Source: Crocinitomix catalasitica ATCC 23190 (GTDB lineage Bacteria > Bacteroidota > Bacteroidia > Flavobacteriales_D > Crocinitomicaceae). Taken from it: a stretch of DNA of 64,000 nt. The notes under the pieces are model-generated. The model worked only from the letters and a program-made list of their open reading frames with translations. It did not search any database and was not told the DNA's origin. Position numbers and translations under genes: made by a program. The stretch covers positions 1 through 64,000 of the forward strand of contig NZ_JHXV01000026.1 in the NCBI RefSeq assembly GCF_000621625.1, read 5' to 3'. Positions 18,254-26,529 of this stretch are shown piece after piece (within the stretch, counting starts at the first letter, position 1; every line of letters begins with the position of its first letter).

Positions 18254-18261
18254 CAAATGTA
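18254..18261 (-). promoter_or_regulatory. -7 box upstream of the histidine-kinase gene
   Basis: TACATTTG on the minus strand matches TAnnTTTG exactly; no TTG lies at the right distance upstream. If used, transcription would start near 18250, which moves the kinase start to the TTG at 18232. Confidence 0.45.
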
Positions 18262-18331
18262 ACGGAACTGGGAGAATTCTATTTTAGGCTTAACTTTTTT
18301 TAACAGAAAATGCTAATTTTACGACCATTCT

Positions 18332-19657
18332 ATGAGACCTTTATATTTTATTCTACGGATTCTTTTGCCTCATGCTATGTCTATTTTCATACGCAAACGG
18401 CTTACACTGAACGCACAAAAAACATTTAAAGCGCAAACCATTTTTGTTTGTAATCATCCCAGTGCATTTTTAGACCCTTTAGTCGCTGCTAATTATCAAT
18501 GGCCTATCTTTTTCTTCATGACAAGAGGAGATATTTTTAAAAAATGGCTTCAACCTGTTACCTGGGCATCACATATGGTTCCGATTTATAGAACGGAACA
18601 AGATGGTAATGATTCTGCAGAAAAAAACAAAGATGTATTTGTTAAAGTAAGACAAGTTCTAAAAAATAAAAAATCATTGATTCTTTTTGCTGAAGGATAT
18701 ACTGACAATACATTTATTAGAAGTTTAAAAACAATAAAAAAAGGTCCAGCCCGAATTGGTTTTGGAACAATGGAGTCATCTAATTGGGAGCTCGACATTA
18801 AAGTTCAAGCAATAGGATTAAACTATACTGATCCTTCGGCTTTTCGATCAGATGTCGTTGTTTCGATGGGGGAATTAATTTACTTAAAAGATTATAAAGC
18901 GCTTTACCAAGAGAATCCAAATAAGGCAATAACTGAATTGACGAAAACTATCGCGAAATCAATGCAAGATCAATTAACTTACATTGAAGACAAAACATTA
19001 GCAGACTTCTTAGAGCACATCCTCATTCTTTCGAGAAAAGGAATGAATAATGATCACTTTGATAAAAAAGAACTGCTTTTGAATCGCTATGAATATTCTA
19101 AAAAAACGGCAACGTACATCAACGAAAACTATGATGAATCAGATTCAAAATGGGCAACCTTAAAAGCCGATTGTTTATCCTATTTTAATGCGCAAAAAAA
19201 GCAAAAAATAAACGAAGAGTGGGTCTATCAATATGCTACAAGTTCTCGCCCAAACTTTGCTCTATCGTTATTATTAATTATACTTACCTTACCCATTACA
19301 TTATTAGGTATAATACATGCTGCTATTCCGTATTTGGTTGTCAAAAAATTTATTGACAATACTTTTAAAAGAGCTGTATTTAGAAGCGGAGTAAAACTTA
19401 TGCTGGGACCAGTAATTACATTAATTTATAATATTCCTTTTATCTTTTTATTCTATGACTATATCTATCCAAGTTATTGGTTAGGCATTTTATACATCGT
19501 CATAGTACCAGCTTATGCAGGACTATTCGCGTATATAATTTTTAGAAGAATAAAAGAGCATTATGCATATAGACTAGCGAATAAAAATAGCCTTGCTGAA
19601 TTCGCTAAAACACGTGCCAAATTGATCGAAAAAATTAAAGATTTAAAGCTTATTTAA
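18332..19657 (+). CDS. 1-acyl-glycerol-phosphate acyltransferase family protein (PlsC-like)
   Basis: Encodes 441 residues. PlsC enzymes transfer an acyl chain to (lyso)phosphatidate-type acceptors at the inner membrane. Seen: NHPSAFLDPLV near residue 40 (a His-x5-Asp form of the catalytic motif that is common in Bacteroidota members), FFMTRGDIFKKW, PIYRTEQDG near 85, and FAEGYTDN near 117, equivalent to the EGxS/T block. The acyltransferase part takes up the first 200 or so residues; the rest contains two or three pairs of membrane helices (about 310-335, 360-380, 390-415), making it longer than plain PlsC. The 3' end overlaps the convergent NamZ-like gene by eight bases. Substrate is unknown. 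Confidence 0.85.
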   Translation: MRPLYFILRILLPHAMSIFIRKRLTLNAQKTFKAQTIFVCNHPSAFLDPLVAANYQWPIFFFMTRGDIFKKWLQPVTWASHMVPIYRTEQDGNDSAEKNKDVFVKVRQVLKNKKSLILFAEGYTDNTFIRSLKTIKKGPARIGFGTMESSNWELDIKVQAIGLNYTDPSAFRSDVVVSMGELIYLKDYKALYQENPNKAITELTKTIAKSMQDQLTYIEDKTLADFLEHILILSRKGMNNDHFDKKELLLNRYEYSKKTATYINENYDESDSKWATLKADCLSYFNAQKKQKINEEWVYQYATSSRPNFALSLLLIILTLPITLLGIIHAAIPYLVVKKFIDNTFKRAVFRSGVKLMLGPVITLIYNIPFIFLFYDYIYPSYWLGILYIVIVPAYAGLFAYIIFRRIKEHYAYRLANKNSLAEFAKTRAKLIEKIKDLKLI

Positions 19658-20921
19658 AATCTGAATACAGCAAGTACTTTTGTCGAATGTCTCTAAACTT
19701 GGCAATACCATCCTGCCAAGTTGCTTCAATCTCTGCAATTGTTTTATTGGCTTCAATCTGCTTTTTAAGTTGATCTGAACCTGCTAATAAATTAATGAAC
19801 CCATTATTTAAAAAGAAGGCTTCTTTATTGGGCATCGAATTATAAACATCTAATAAAAAAGACAGATCTAACCCTCCTTGTCTTAGTGACACAATATCAC
19901 GCTCATGTAAATCGATACCGAAACATTCTTTACCATTTAATTTTGGGTTTTTAGCCCCGAAATTTGGCGCTGGAATAAAGTTAAATTTATTCCATTCGTC
20001 AACTGATTTTAAATCCGGATGACCGATAACCTGAAAAGGCCAATCTGTCCCTCTGCCAATACTAACCTCTGTTCCTTCAAAAAAGCATAAACTAGGATAT
20101 AGATATATTGATTCCATATTCGGCAAATTAGGAGAAGGCGCTATCGGCAATTCGTAAAATTTATTATGATCCCAGCCAGAACAAGCCACTACTGTTAATT
20201 CACACTGCATTTTGTTTGGTAACCAAGACTCTCCATTAATCATTTGCGCATATTCACCTACCGTCATTCCGTGCACAACAGGAACAGTGTGTTTACCTAT
20301 AAAAGATTCGAATTTTAAATCTAAAACAGGTCCAGCAACATAATGACCATTTGGATTTGGACGATCCAACACAATCACTTTTATTCCATTTTCGGCTGCA
20401 GCCTCCATCACCAAATGCAAAGTACTTATATAGGTATAGAATCTCACCCCAACATCTTGAATATCGAAAAGGATAATATCAACATCAGTCAATTGACTCT
20501 TATAAGGTTTTTTATTCTTTCCATACAAAGAAACAATCGGTAAACCAGTCTTACTATCAACATCATTATCCACTTTCTCTCCAGCATCAGCATCTCCTCT
20601 AAAACCATGTTCCGGTGAAAAAATACGTTTTATCTTAACGTTTAAGGCAAATAATGTATCTACTAAATGAACGCCATTAACAATACTCGATTGATTCCCA
20701 ACAATTGCAATCCGTTTATTCTCCAACATTGGTAAATAATCCGATATCTTTTCTGCCCCAACCTGAATGCTTAAATTTGCATATAAAGGAATGTCATTCT
20801 TTAAGACACTATCTTTCTGCTCTATTGGTACCGAATCGGTTTGAATTGCTTTATCAGAACCAGATTTTGCTGAACAACCTACAAATACTATTATTAAAAT
20901 GAGTGAACCAACCTTAATCAT
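19650..20921 (-). CDS. DUF1343 lipoprotein, exo-beta-N-acetylmuramidase NamZ-like
   Basis: Encodes 423 residues. A lipoprotein signal is clear (LILIIVFVGC with Cys16), so it should be anchored in a membrane. The body matches the DUF1343 family: IAIVGNQSSIVNGVHLVDTL, FSPEHGFRGDADAGE, PIVSLYGKNKKP, LFDIQDVGVRFYTYISTL, VLDRPNPNGH and a C-terminal ESIYLYPSLCFFEGTEVSIGRGTDWPF. Family knowledge: the founding enzyme NamZ of Bacillus removes N-acetylmuramic acid from the non-reducing end of peptidoglycan fragments; Bacteroidota carry homologues for wall recycling. It faces a divergent LolC/E-type gene and overlaps the convergent acyltransferase gene by eight bases. Activity here is inferred from family. 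Confidence 0.88.
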   Translation of the reverse strand: MIKVGSLILIIVFVGCSAKSGSDKAIQTDSVPIEQKDSVLKNDIPLYANLSIQVGAEKISDYLPMLENKRIAIVGNQSSIVNGVHLVDTLFALNVKIKRIFSPEHGFRGDADAGEKVDNDVDSKTGLPIVSLYGKNKKPYKSQLTDVDIILFDIQDVGVRFYTYISTLHLVMEAAAENGIKVIVLDRPNPNGHYVAGPVLDLKFESFIGKHTVPVVHGMTVGEYAQMINGESWLPNKMQCELTVVACSGWDHNKFYELPIAPSPNLPNMESIYLYPSLCFFEGTEVSIGRGTDWPFQVIGHPDLKSVDEWNKFNFIPAPNFGAKNPKLNGKECFGIDLHERDIVSLRQGGLDLSFLLDVYNSMPNKEAFFLNNGFINLLAGSDQLKKQIEANKTIAEIEATWQDGIAKFRDIRQKYLLYSDFK

Positions 20922-20933
20922 ATATATAAATCT

Positions 20934-20941
20934 TACTTTTG
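20934..20941 (+). promoter_or_regulatory. -7 box for the LolC/E-type permease gene
   Basis: TACTTTTG matches TAnnTTTG. It lies in the 40-base divergent spacer and overlaps the first TTG codons of the longest frame, which supports translation from the later TTG at 20960. No -33 TTG at proper spacing. Confidence 0.5.
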
Positions 20942-20959
20942 TTGGTAAATGTAATCATT

Positions 20960-22603
20960 TTGAAAACTGAATTTTTTATAGCGAGCCGAATTATTCAAGG
21001 CAATCAATCTAAAAACAAGTTATCTAAACCAATTATAATTATTTCTTTAGCAAGTATAATTATAGGTATAGCTGTAATGATTGTTGCTGTTTCTGTTGTG
21101 ACAGGCTTTCAAGAAGGCATCCGTGATAAAGTGATTGGTTTTGGTTCACATATTCAAATCACTAAAGATGGACTGAGCAATTCTATGGAATCTGATCCAT
21201 TATTAATTAAGCAGCCTTTTTATGCTGAGTTAAATCAAAAGAAAGAAGTTCAAAACGTTCAAATATTTGCATATAAGCCTGCCATACTTCAAGCCAAACG
21301 AGATGATGTTGTTTTTACTCACAACAATAAAGACACCATTCATTCAACACAAGATATTTTAGGCGTTCTATTCAAAGGCATTGGCAAAGATTATGACACT
21401 ACCTTTTTCGCAGACAAACTAATTGACGGTAAGCTAATTGACTTCAATAACCCTAATAATCAAACTTTAGTCTCAGCTTATATTTGTGATAAAATGGGTT
21501 ATAAAGTTGGCGATGAAATCGAAGCTTTTTTCATTCGAGATACACAAGGTCCAAAAAAAGAAAAATTTGTAATCAGTGGGATCTATCGTTCGGGCTTCGA
21601 AGAGTTCGATAAAAAACTAATTTTTACACGTATAGGACATATACAAAAGCTAAACAATTGGGGAGTTCAAACATTTATCACTGTATTGGACACATGTATT
21701 GACAAACAATTTGTTCTAAAAGCAATCACCAAAGGAGGGACTGGCAAATACCAATACGACTGGGGGAATGGATTCCAGGACTCGCCTTATCACAAGTTTT
21801 CAGGAAAAGTCACCGAACGTATTCAACTTATTTCCTCAGACATAGCAGCGGTGGATTTTGGCGCTAGAAATGAAATCTCATCCATTCCAGATACTGCTTT
21901 CGCCAATATTACAATCAATTCACCGTGCTCATGTGATGAATTAATAAGTAATGAATCATTTGAATATAAAACTACGAATCAGATCATTACACCATTTGGA
22001 GAAGTGAATACCACGAATGGATTTGGCACACAAAATCTATACACAAGTGGATTTGAAGTTATCCTTAGAGAATGGGATGATTTAACAAAGTTGAATGAAA
22101 TTGTTTATGAAACGATTCCATACGACATGAAAACAACAGAAATAACAGAAACACATAGAGATATATTTGCATGGTTAGATCTACTTGACATGAATATCTT
22201 AATCATCATCGCATTAATACTATTGGTTTCATTGATTAATATGGTTACCTCTCTTTTAGTATTAATTCTTGAGAAAACAAATATGATTGGTATCCTTAAA
22301 TCGGTTGGTGTTAAAAACAGGAGTATACGAACAATCTTTATATTCCATGCTATATTTTTATTGACGCGCGGTATATTCTTTGGGAATCTGTTGGGCATTG
22401 GCATAATTGCCTTTCAATATTTTACAGGCTTCTTCACTTTGGATGCAGAGGTATACTCTTTAGATGTTGTTCCAGTGAGCATAAATTTCATGCATATCAT
22501 TTACATTAATCTTTTAACACTAGTCACTTGCCTGATCATTCTTATCATACCAAGTTATTTAGTAACAAAAATTGACCCCGTCAAAGCAATTCGTTTTGAC
22601 TAA
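20960..22603 (+). CDS. LolC/LolE-type lipoprotein-release ABC permease
   Basis: Encodes about 547 residues from a TTG at 20960 (KTEFFIASRII), the standard beginning of the family; an upstream TTG at 20939 lies inside a promoter box. Four membrane helices in the MacB/FtsX arrangement: one at the N-terminus (PIIIISLASIIIGIAVMIVAV) followed by a long periplasmic domain, then three at the end including the FtsX core (LIIIALILLVSLINMVTSLLVLILEKTNMIGILKSVG). The usual C-terminal IDPVKAIRFD is present. It should work with an ATPase (LolD) to release lipoproteins from the inner membrane, but no ATPase gene is nearby. A central segment (KYQYDWGNGF...) makes it longer than E. coli LolE by more than 100 residues. 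LolC versus LolE cannot be told apart here. Confidence 0.85.
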   Translation: MKTEFFIASRIIQGNQSKNKLSKPIIIISLASIIIGIAVMIVAVSVVTGFQEGIRDKVIGFGSHIQITKDGLSNSMESDPLLIKQPFYAELNQKKEVQNVQIFAYKPAILQAKRDDVVFTHNNKDTIHSTQDILGVLFKGIGKDYDTTFFADKLIDGKLIDFNNPNNQTLVSAYICDKMGYKVGDEIEAFFIRDTQGPKKEKFVISGIYRSGFEEFDKKLIFTRIGHIQKLNNWGVQTFITVLDTCIDKQFVLKAITKGGTGKYQYDWGNGFQDSPYHKFSGKVTERIQLISSDIAAVDFGARNEISSIPDTAFANITINSPCSCDELISNESFEYKTTNQIITPFGEVNTTNGFGTQNLYTSGFEVILREWDDLTKLNEIVYETIPYDMKTTEITETHRDIFAWLDLLDMNILIIIALILLVSLINMVTSLLVLILEKTNMIGILKSVGVKNRSIRTIFIFHAIFLLTRGIFFGNLLGIGIIAFQYFTGFFTLDAEVYSLDVVPVSINFMHIIYINLLTLVTCLIILIIPSYLVTKIDPVKAIRFD

Positions 22604-22665
22604 CAAATTAAGTTTATATTTCAATTAAATTCTTCTTCAACAAGGAATAAACGGAAAATTTCAAC

Positions 22666-22673
22666 TAAATTTG
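22666..22673 (+). promoter_or_regulatory. -7 box for the E2 gene
   Basis: TAAATTTG matches TAnnTTTG, 24 bases before the ATG at 22698; no proper -33 TTG. Confidence 0.5.
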
Positions 22674-22697
22674 TCACTCTAAATTTAATAAAACAAA

Positions 22698-24026
22698 ATG
22701 GCTGAAATTGAAATCAGACTCCCTAAAATGGGAGAAAGTGTAACAGAAGCAACCATTACTAATTGGTTAAAAGAAGTTGGTGATACAGTAGAGATGGATG
22801 AACCTTTGGTAGAAGTTGCTACAGATAAAGTAGACAATGAATTGCCATCTGAAGCTGCAGGTATATTGGTAAAAAAATTATTTGAAAAAGATGACGTGGC
22901 TCAAGTTGGTGATGTTATTGCGATAATTTCAACTGATGGCGAAGCGAGTGCTCCTCAATCGAATGAAACAACCTCGGCAGCAGCTGCACCAGCAGTTCAA
23001 GAAAATGTAGCCGTAGCGACTCCTCAAAATACGGAATCAACAGGTTCAATTTCAAAGACAGGTCCAAGTGGTAAATTCTATTCTCCTCTTGTACGCAGTA
23101 TAGCGAAAGAAGAAGGAATCTCAATGGAATCTTTAGAAACCATTGTAGGAACTGGAGACAATAATAGAGTTACAAAAAAAGACATCTTAAACTTCATTGA
23201 AAACGGAGGCGCTAAAACTATTGCTCAACCAGCAGCAGTTGCAGCAACACCTACTCAATCATCGACACCGAGTGCACCAGCTAAAGCTGTTAAAGTACAC
23301 GATGTACCAGTTTATGAAGGAGACGAGGTAATTGAGATGGACCGTATGCGAAAAATAATCGCACAGCACATGGTGATGTCCGTTCAAACTTCTCCGCATG
23401 TAACATCTTATGTTGAAGCAGACGTTACGAATATTGTAATGTGGCGTAACAAGATTAAAGATAGCTTTTATAAAAATGAAGGTGAGAAAATTACTTTCAC
23501 ACCAATATTTATGGAAGCAATTGTAAAAGCAATTAAAGATTTTCCAATGATCAATATCGCCGTTAGTGGTGACAACATCATTAAGAGAAAAAATATAAAT
23601 ATTGGAATGGCTGCTGCTTTGCCTTCTGGTAATTTAATTGTTCCTGTTATCAAAAATGCAGACACTTTAAACTTGGTTGGTTTAACTAAGCAAGTAAATT
23701 CTCTAGCAAATAAGGCAAGAAATAATAAGTTAAGTGCTGACGATATCCAAGGAGGTACTTATACATTGACAAATGTTGGAACTTTTGGAAATGTTTTAGG
23801 TACACCAATTATTAACCAACCACAAGTTGCGATTATGGCTGTTGGAGCAATTAGAAAAATTCCAGCGGTTATTGAAACACCTCAAGGAGATGCAATCGCA
23901 ATACGTCACATGATGTATTTATCTCATTCATATGACCACAGAGTAGTTGACGGAGCACTAGGCGGACAATTCGTTCGACGCGTAGCAGATTACCTCGAAC
24001 AATTCGACATTAATCGAGAGTTATAA
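22698..24026 (+). CDS. 2-oxoacid dehydrogenase E2 (dihydrolipoamide acyltransferase)
   Basis: Encodes 442 residues. It carries the acyl-transfer core of a 2-oxoacid dehydrogenase complex. Domains in order: one lipoyl domain (1-78) with lipoylated Lys44 in VATDKVDNE; an Ala/Pro/Thr-rich linker; a peripheral-subunit-binding domain (about 128-165, SPLVRSIAKEEGI..NRVTKKDI); a second Ala/Pro linker; and the catalytic domain (about 210-440) ending with SYDHRVVDGALGG, where His414 and Asp418 form the active-site motif HRxxDG. The KVDNE sequence after the lipoyl Lys is typical of branched-chain/bacteroidotal single E2 proteins more than of pyruvate E2, so the substrate is probably branched-chain 2-oxoacids, though 2-oxoglutarate or pyruvate is possible. 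E1 and E3 genes are not in the window. Confidence 0.93.
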   Translation: MAEIEIRLPKMGESVTEATITNWLKEVGDTVEMDEPLVEVATDKVDNELPSEAAGILVKKLFEKDDVAQVGDVIAIISTDGEASAPQSNETTSAAAAPAVQENVAVATPQNTESTGSISKTGPSGKFYSPLVRSIAKEEGISMESLETIVGTGDNNRVTKKDILNFIENGGAKTIAQPAAVAATPTQSSTPSAPAKAVKVHDVPVYEGDEVIEMDRMRKIIAQHMVMSVQTSPHVTSYVEADVTNIVMWRNKIKDSFYKNEGEKITFTPIFMEAIVKAIKDFPMINIAVSGDNIIKRKNINIGMAAALPSGNLIVPVIKNADTLNLVGLTKQVNSLANKARNNKLSADDIQGGTYTLTNVGTFGNVLGTPIINQPQVAIMAVGAIRKIPAVIETPQGDAIAIRHMMYLSHSYDHRVVDGALGGQFVRRVADYLEQFDINREL

Positions 24027-24048
24027 ACAATCAACCGTAAAAAAGTTT

Positions 24049-24087
24049 AAAAGCCGCACCCTAAAACGTGCGGCTTTTATTTTTTCC
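24049..24087 (+). terminator. Strong rho-independent terminator after the E2 gene
   Basis: AAAAGCCGCAC(cctaaaac)GTGCGGCTTTT, an 11-base perfect stem, followed by ATTTTTT. It isolates the E2 gene from the PorE-like pair. Confidence 0.9.
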
Positions 24088-24099
24088 TTTGATGTTGAT

Positions 24100-26529
24100 A
24101 TGCAAAATGCTGTGAAAACACAAATATTAACATTAATTCTCGTAATTGTCTGCGGAAACTTGTTTGCCCAAGCAAGTAAAGAGGAAATAAGAGCCAATCT
24201 TGAAAGCGCAAGTTTTACAGACAAATTTGATGTTGGTACAAATCTCATGTTTGATAAACTTTATCAGGATGCTTTGTATGTTTGGGAAATTCTAATTGAA
24301 GAAGATCAGAAAAATGCGAATCTTTTATATAAAAAAGGGTTAACATTAATTCGATTAAATAGAGACAATGAAGCTTTCGAATCATTTGACAAAGCGCAAT
24401 ACGCAGTTAATAAAAAATACAATCCTACTTCGGCCTCTGAAAGAAACGCCCCTGTTGATGTTTGGTATTACCTAGCAAAATCAAATCACTTAAAAGGAGA
24501 TGTTGATGAAGCATTCACACAATACAAATACTTTATTGACAATGTCAATAGTAAACACAATATGGTTGACGCTGCTGAGCTGGGCTTGGCACAATGTAAA
24601 GTAGCAAAGGAATTATTAGCGACTCCTAAAAATTATCAGATAGACAATGTTGGTGATGCGATTAATGGGGCTGGACCAGACTATAGCCCCGTAATCACAA
24701 TAGACGGCACAACTCTTTTCTATACAACGAAACGTATGCGAAAAGATAGTATGAACTACAACATTCTAAATAAAGAGAATGGTCAGTACTATGAAGATAT
24801 TTATGTGAGCTACAAAGATCGTGAAGGGAATTGGTCGTCTCCAAATTATTTAGACTTCTGTTTACCTCGTTCTAATGATGCGTCCATCTCTTCTTCTGCG
24901 GATGGCCAAACCGTTTTTGTTTATAAAGATGTTAATGGTGGAGATATCTACTTTTCTGAAATTGCTGACACAACATTCATTAATCTAAAACCTTTTGATG
25001 CTTTAGAAATTAATACAGAGTATTGGGAAAGTCACGCAACTATAAGTAACGATGGAAATGCAATTTATTTTGTTTCTGACAGACCAGGAGGTCTTGGTGG
25101 TCGAGACATTTATAGATTAATTAAATTACCAAACGGCGAATGGAGTAAAGCCTTGAATATTGGCGCACCAATTAACACTCCTTATGATGAAGACGCTCCG
25201 TTTTTAGGGGTTGACAGTAAAACAATGTATTACAGTTCTAACGGTGCTACAAGTATGGGAGGCTTTGATATTTTTGTAACTCAATTAGGGGATGATGATG
25301 TATGGACTGATCCACGTAACATGGGCGCACCACTTAACACGACTGGTGATGACATCTTTTATACAACTACCGCTGATGGTAGAACTGGTTATTATAGCTC
25401 AGAGAGAGATGATGCTATAGGTGATAAGGATATATATTCCGTTTCAAATAATACTGATTACATTCAAAATATCGCTGTACTTACAGGATTTATCAGAAAC
25501 TCACAAGGATCAAAAATCCCAAGTGGAATTAGTATAATGGTTTCAGATTTAACAGAAGGCACACCAGCAAAAAAATTCACACCCCGTATGCGCGACGGCG
25601 GTTATGTATTAACATTAATACCGTGTCACACTTATCAACTTGATTATTTCTTCGGTGAAAAACAAATTCATGAGCGCGAACTTTATGTTCCATGTAACTC
25701 CTCTTATCAAGATCTTAAACACGATTTATTGTTAGACCCTATCTCTTTAGAAACAAGAGAAATTCTTTCTGACGATGATGAATTAATTAAAAAATCTCGT
25801 GAAGAAGGTATGACCTGTGATTTAGTTTACAAAGTACAAGTAGGAGCTTTCAAAAATCCATTGCCGGTTAAGTATTACAAAAACTTCAACCCTATTACCA
25901 CAGAACCTTTAGGATTAAATATTACACGATACATGGTTGGTAATTACAAACAATACATAAAAGCTGAAGAGATAAGACGAAGTGTATTAAATGATTTTCC
26001 TGGCGCCTTTGTAGTTGCTTATTTAAATGGAATTCGAATTGAAACAACTGTTGCTAGAGATTTAGAGTACGGCGTTAGAAAATGTGATGAAAGTCTTTAT
26101 CCAAAAGAATTAATTCGAACAGATTCAATCGCTAACTATACAGATTTGATTGAAAAACCAGAATTCGTTTACTTCTTAGATTATAACAAAGATAAATTTG
26201 ACTATAAAATCCCTGAATTTAGAGTTTTCATGCAAGGTGTAAAAGACATCGTTGACCAAAACTTAAATGTAACGATCTACATTACTGCAAGTGCATCACG
26301 TGTACCAACAAGAAGCTATAAAGACAACCAAGACTTAGCTGTTCACAGATTGAATAATGGCAATAAAGCTTTAATTAAATTATTAAAAGAGTTTGACATT
26401 GATGTGTCAAAAGTAAATACAGTGTTAAAAGAGGCTTCTGTAAATGGTCCATCTTATAAATCTGACCCAGTTAAAAATGAGACTGCATACAAGGCGTATC
26501 AGTATATCAAATTTGAAATTAAATTTTGA
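24100..26529 (+). CDS. PorE-like envelope protein: TPR, PD40 propeller, SPOR-like and OmpA-like regions
   Basis: Encodes 809 residues. Signal peptide about 1-25 (ILTLILVIVCGNLFAQA). Residues 35-170 are TPR-like helices (ALYVWEILIEEDQKNANLLYKKGL). Residues 180-450 are a WD40-like PD40 beta-propeller with repeats such as FYTTKRM, IYFVSDRPGGLGGRDIYR, YYSSNGATSMGGFDIF and GYYSSERDDAIGDKDIY. A carboxypeptidase-regulatory-like beta domain follows (450-560), then a SPOR-like part (LVYKVQVGAFKNPLP). The end (about 690-809) resembles an OmpA C-terminal fold but lacks a clear TDxxG..N..LSxxRA motif, so peptidoglycan binding may be lost. The order fits PorE of the T9SS. Its stop overlaps the start of the paralogue downstream (TGATG). 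Confidence 0.87.
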   Translation: MQNAVKTQILTLILVIVCGNLFAQASKEEIRANLESASFTDKFDVGTNLMFDKLYQDALYVWEILIEEDQKNANLLYKKGLTLIRLNRDNEAFESFDKAQYAVNKKYNPTSASERNAPVDVWYYLAKSNHLKGDVDEAFTQYKYFIDNVNSKHNMVDAAELGLAQCKVAKELLATPKNYQIDNVGDAINGAGPDYSPVITIDGTTLFYTTKRMRKDSMNYNILNKENGQYYEDIYVSYKDREGNWSSPNYLDFCLPRSNDASISSSADGQTVFVYKDVNGGDIYFSEIADTTFINLKPFDALEINTEYWESHATISNDGNAIYFVSDRPGGLGGRDIYRLIKLPNGEWSKALNIGAPINTPYDEDAPFLGVDSKTMYYSSNGATSMGGFDIFVTQLGDDDVWTDPRNMGAPLNTTGDDIFYTTTADGRTGYYSSERDDAIGDKDIYSVSNNTDYIQNIAVLTGFIRNSQGSKIPSGISIMVSDLTEGTPAKKFTPRMRDGGYVLTLIPCHTYQLDYFFGEKQIHERELYVPCNSSYQDLKHDLLLDPISLETREILSDDDELIKKSREEGMTCDLVYKVQVGAFKNPLPVKYYKNFNPITTEPLGLNITRYMVGNYKQYIKAEEIRRSVLNDFPGAFVVAYLNGIRIETTVARDLEYGVRKCDESLYPKELIRTDSIANYTDLIEKPEFVYFLDYNKDKFDYKIPEFRVFMQGVKDIVDQNLNVTIYITASASRVPTRSYKDNQDLAVHRLNNGNKALIKLLKEFDIDVSKVNTVLKEASVNGPSYKSDPVKNETAYKAYQYIKFEIKF

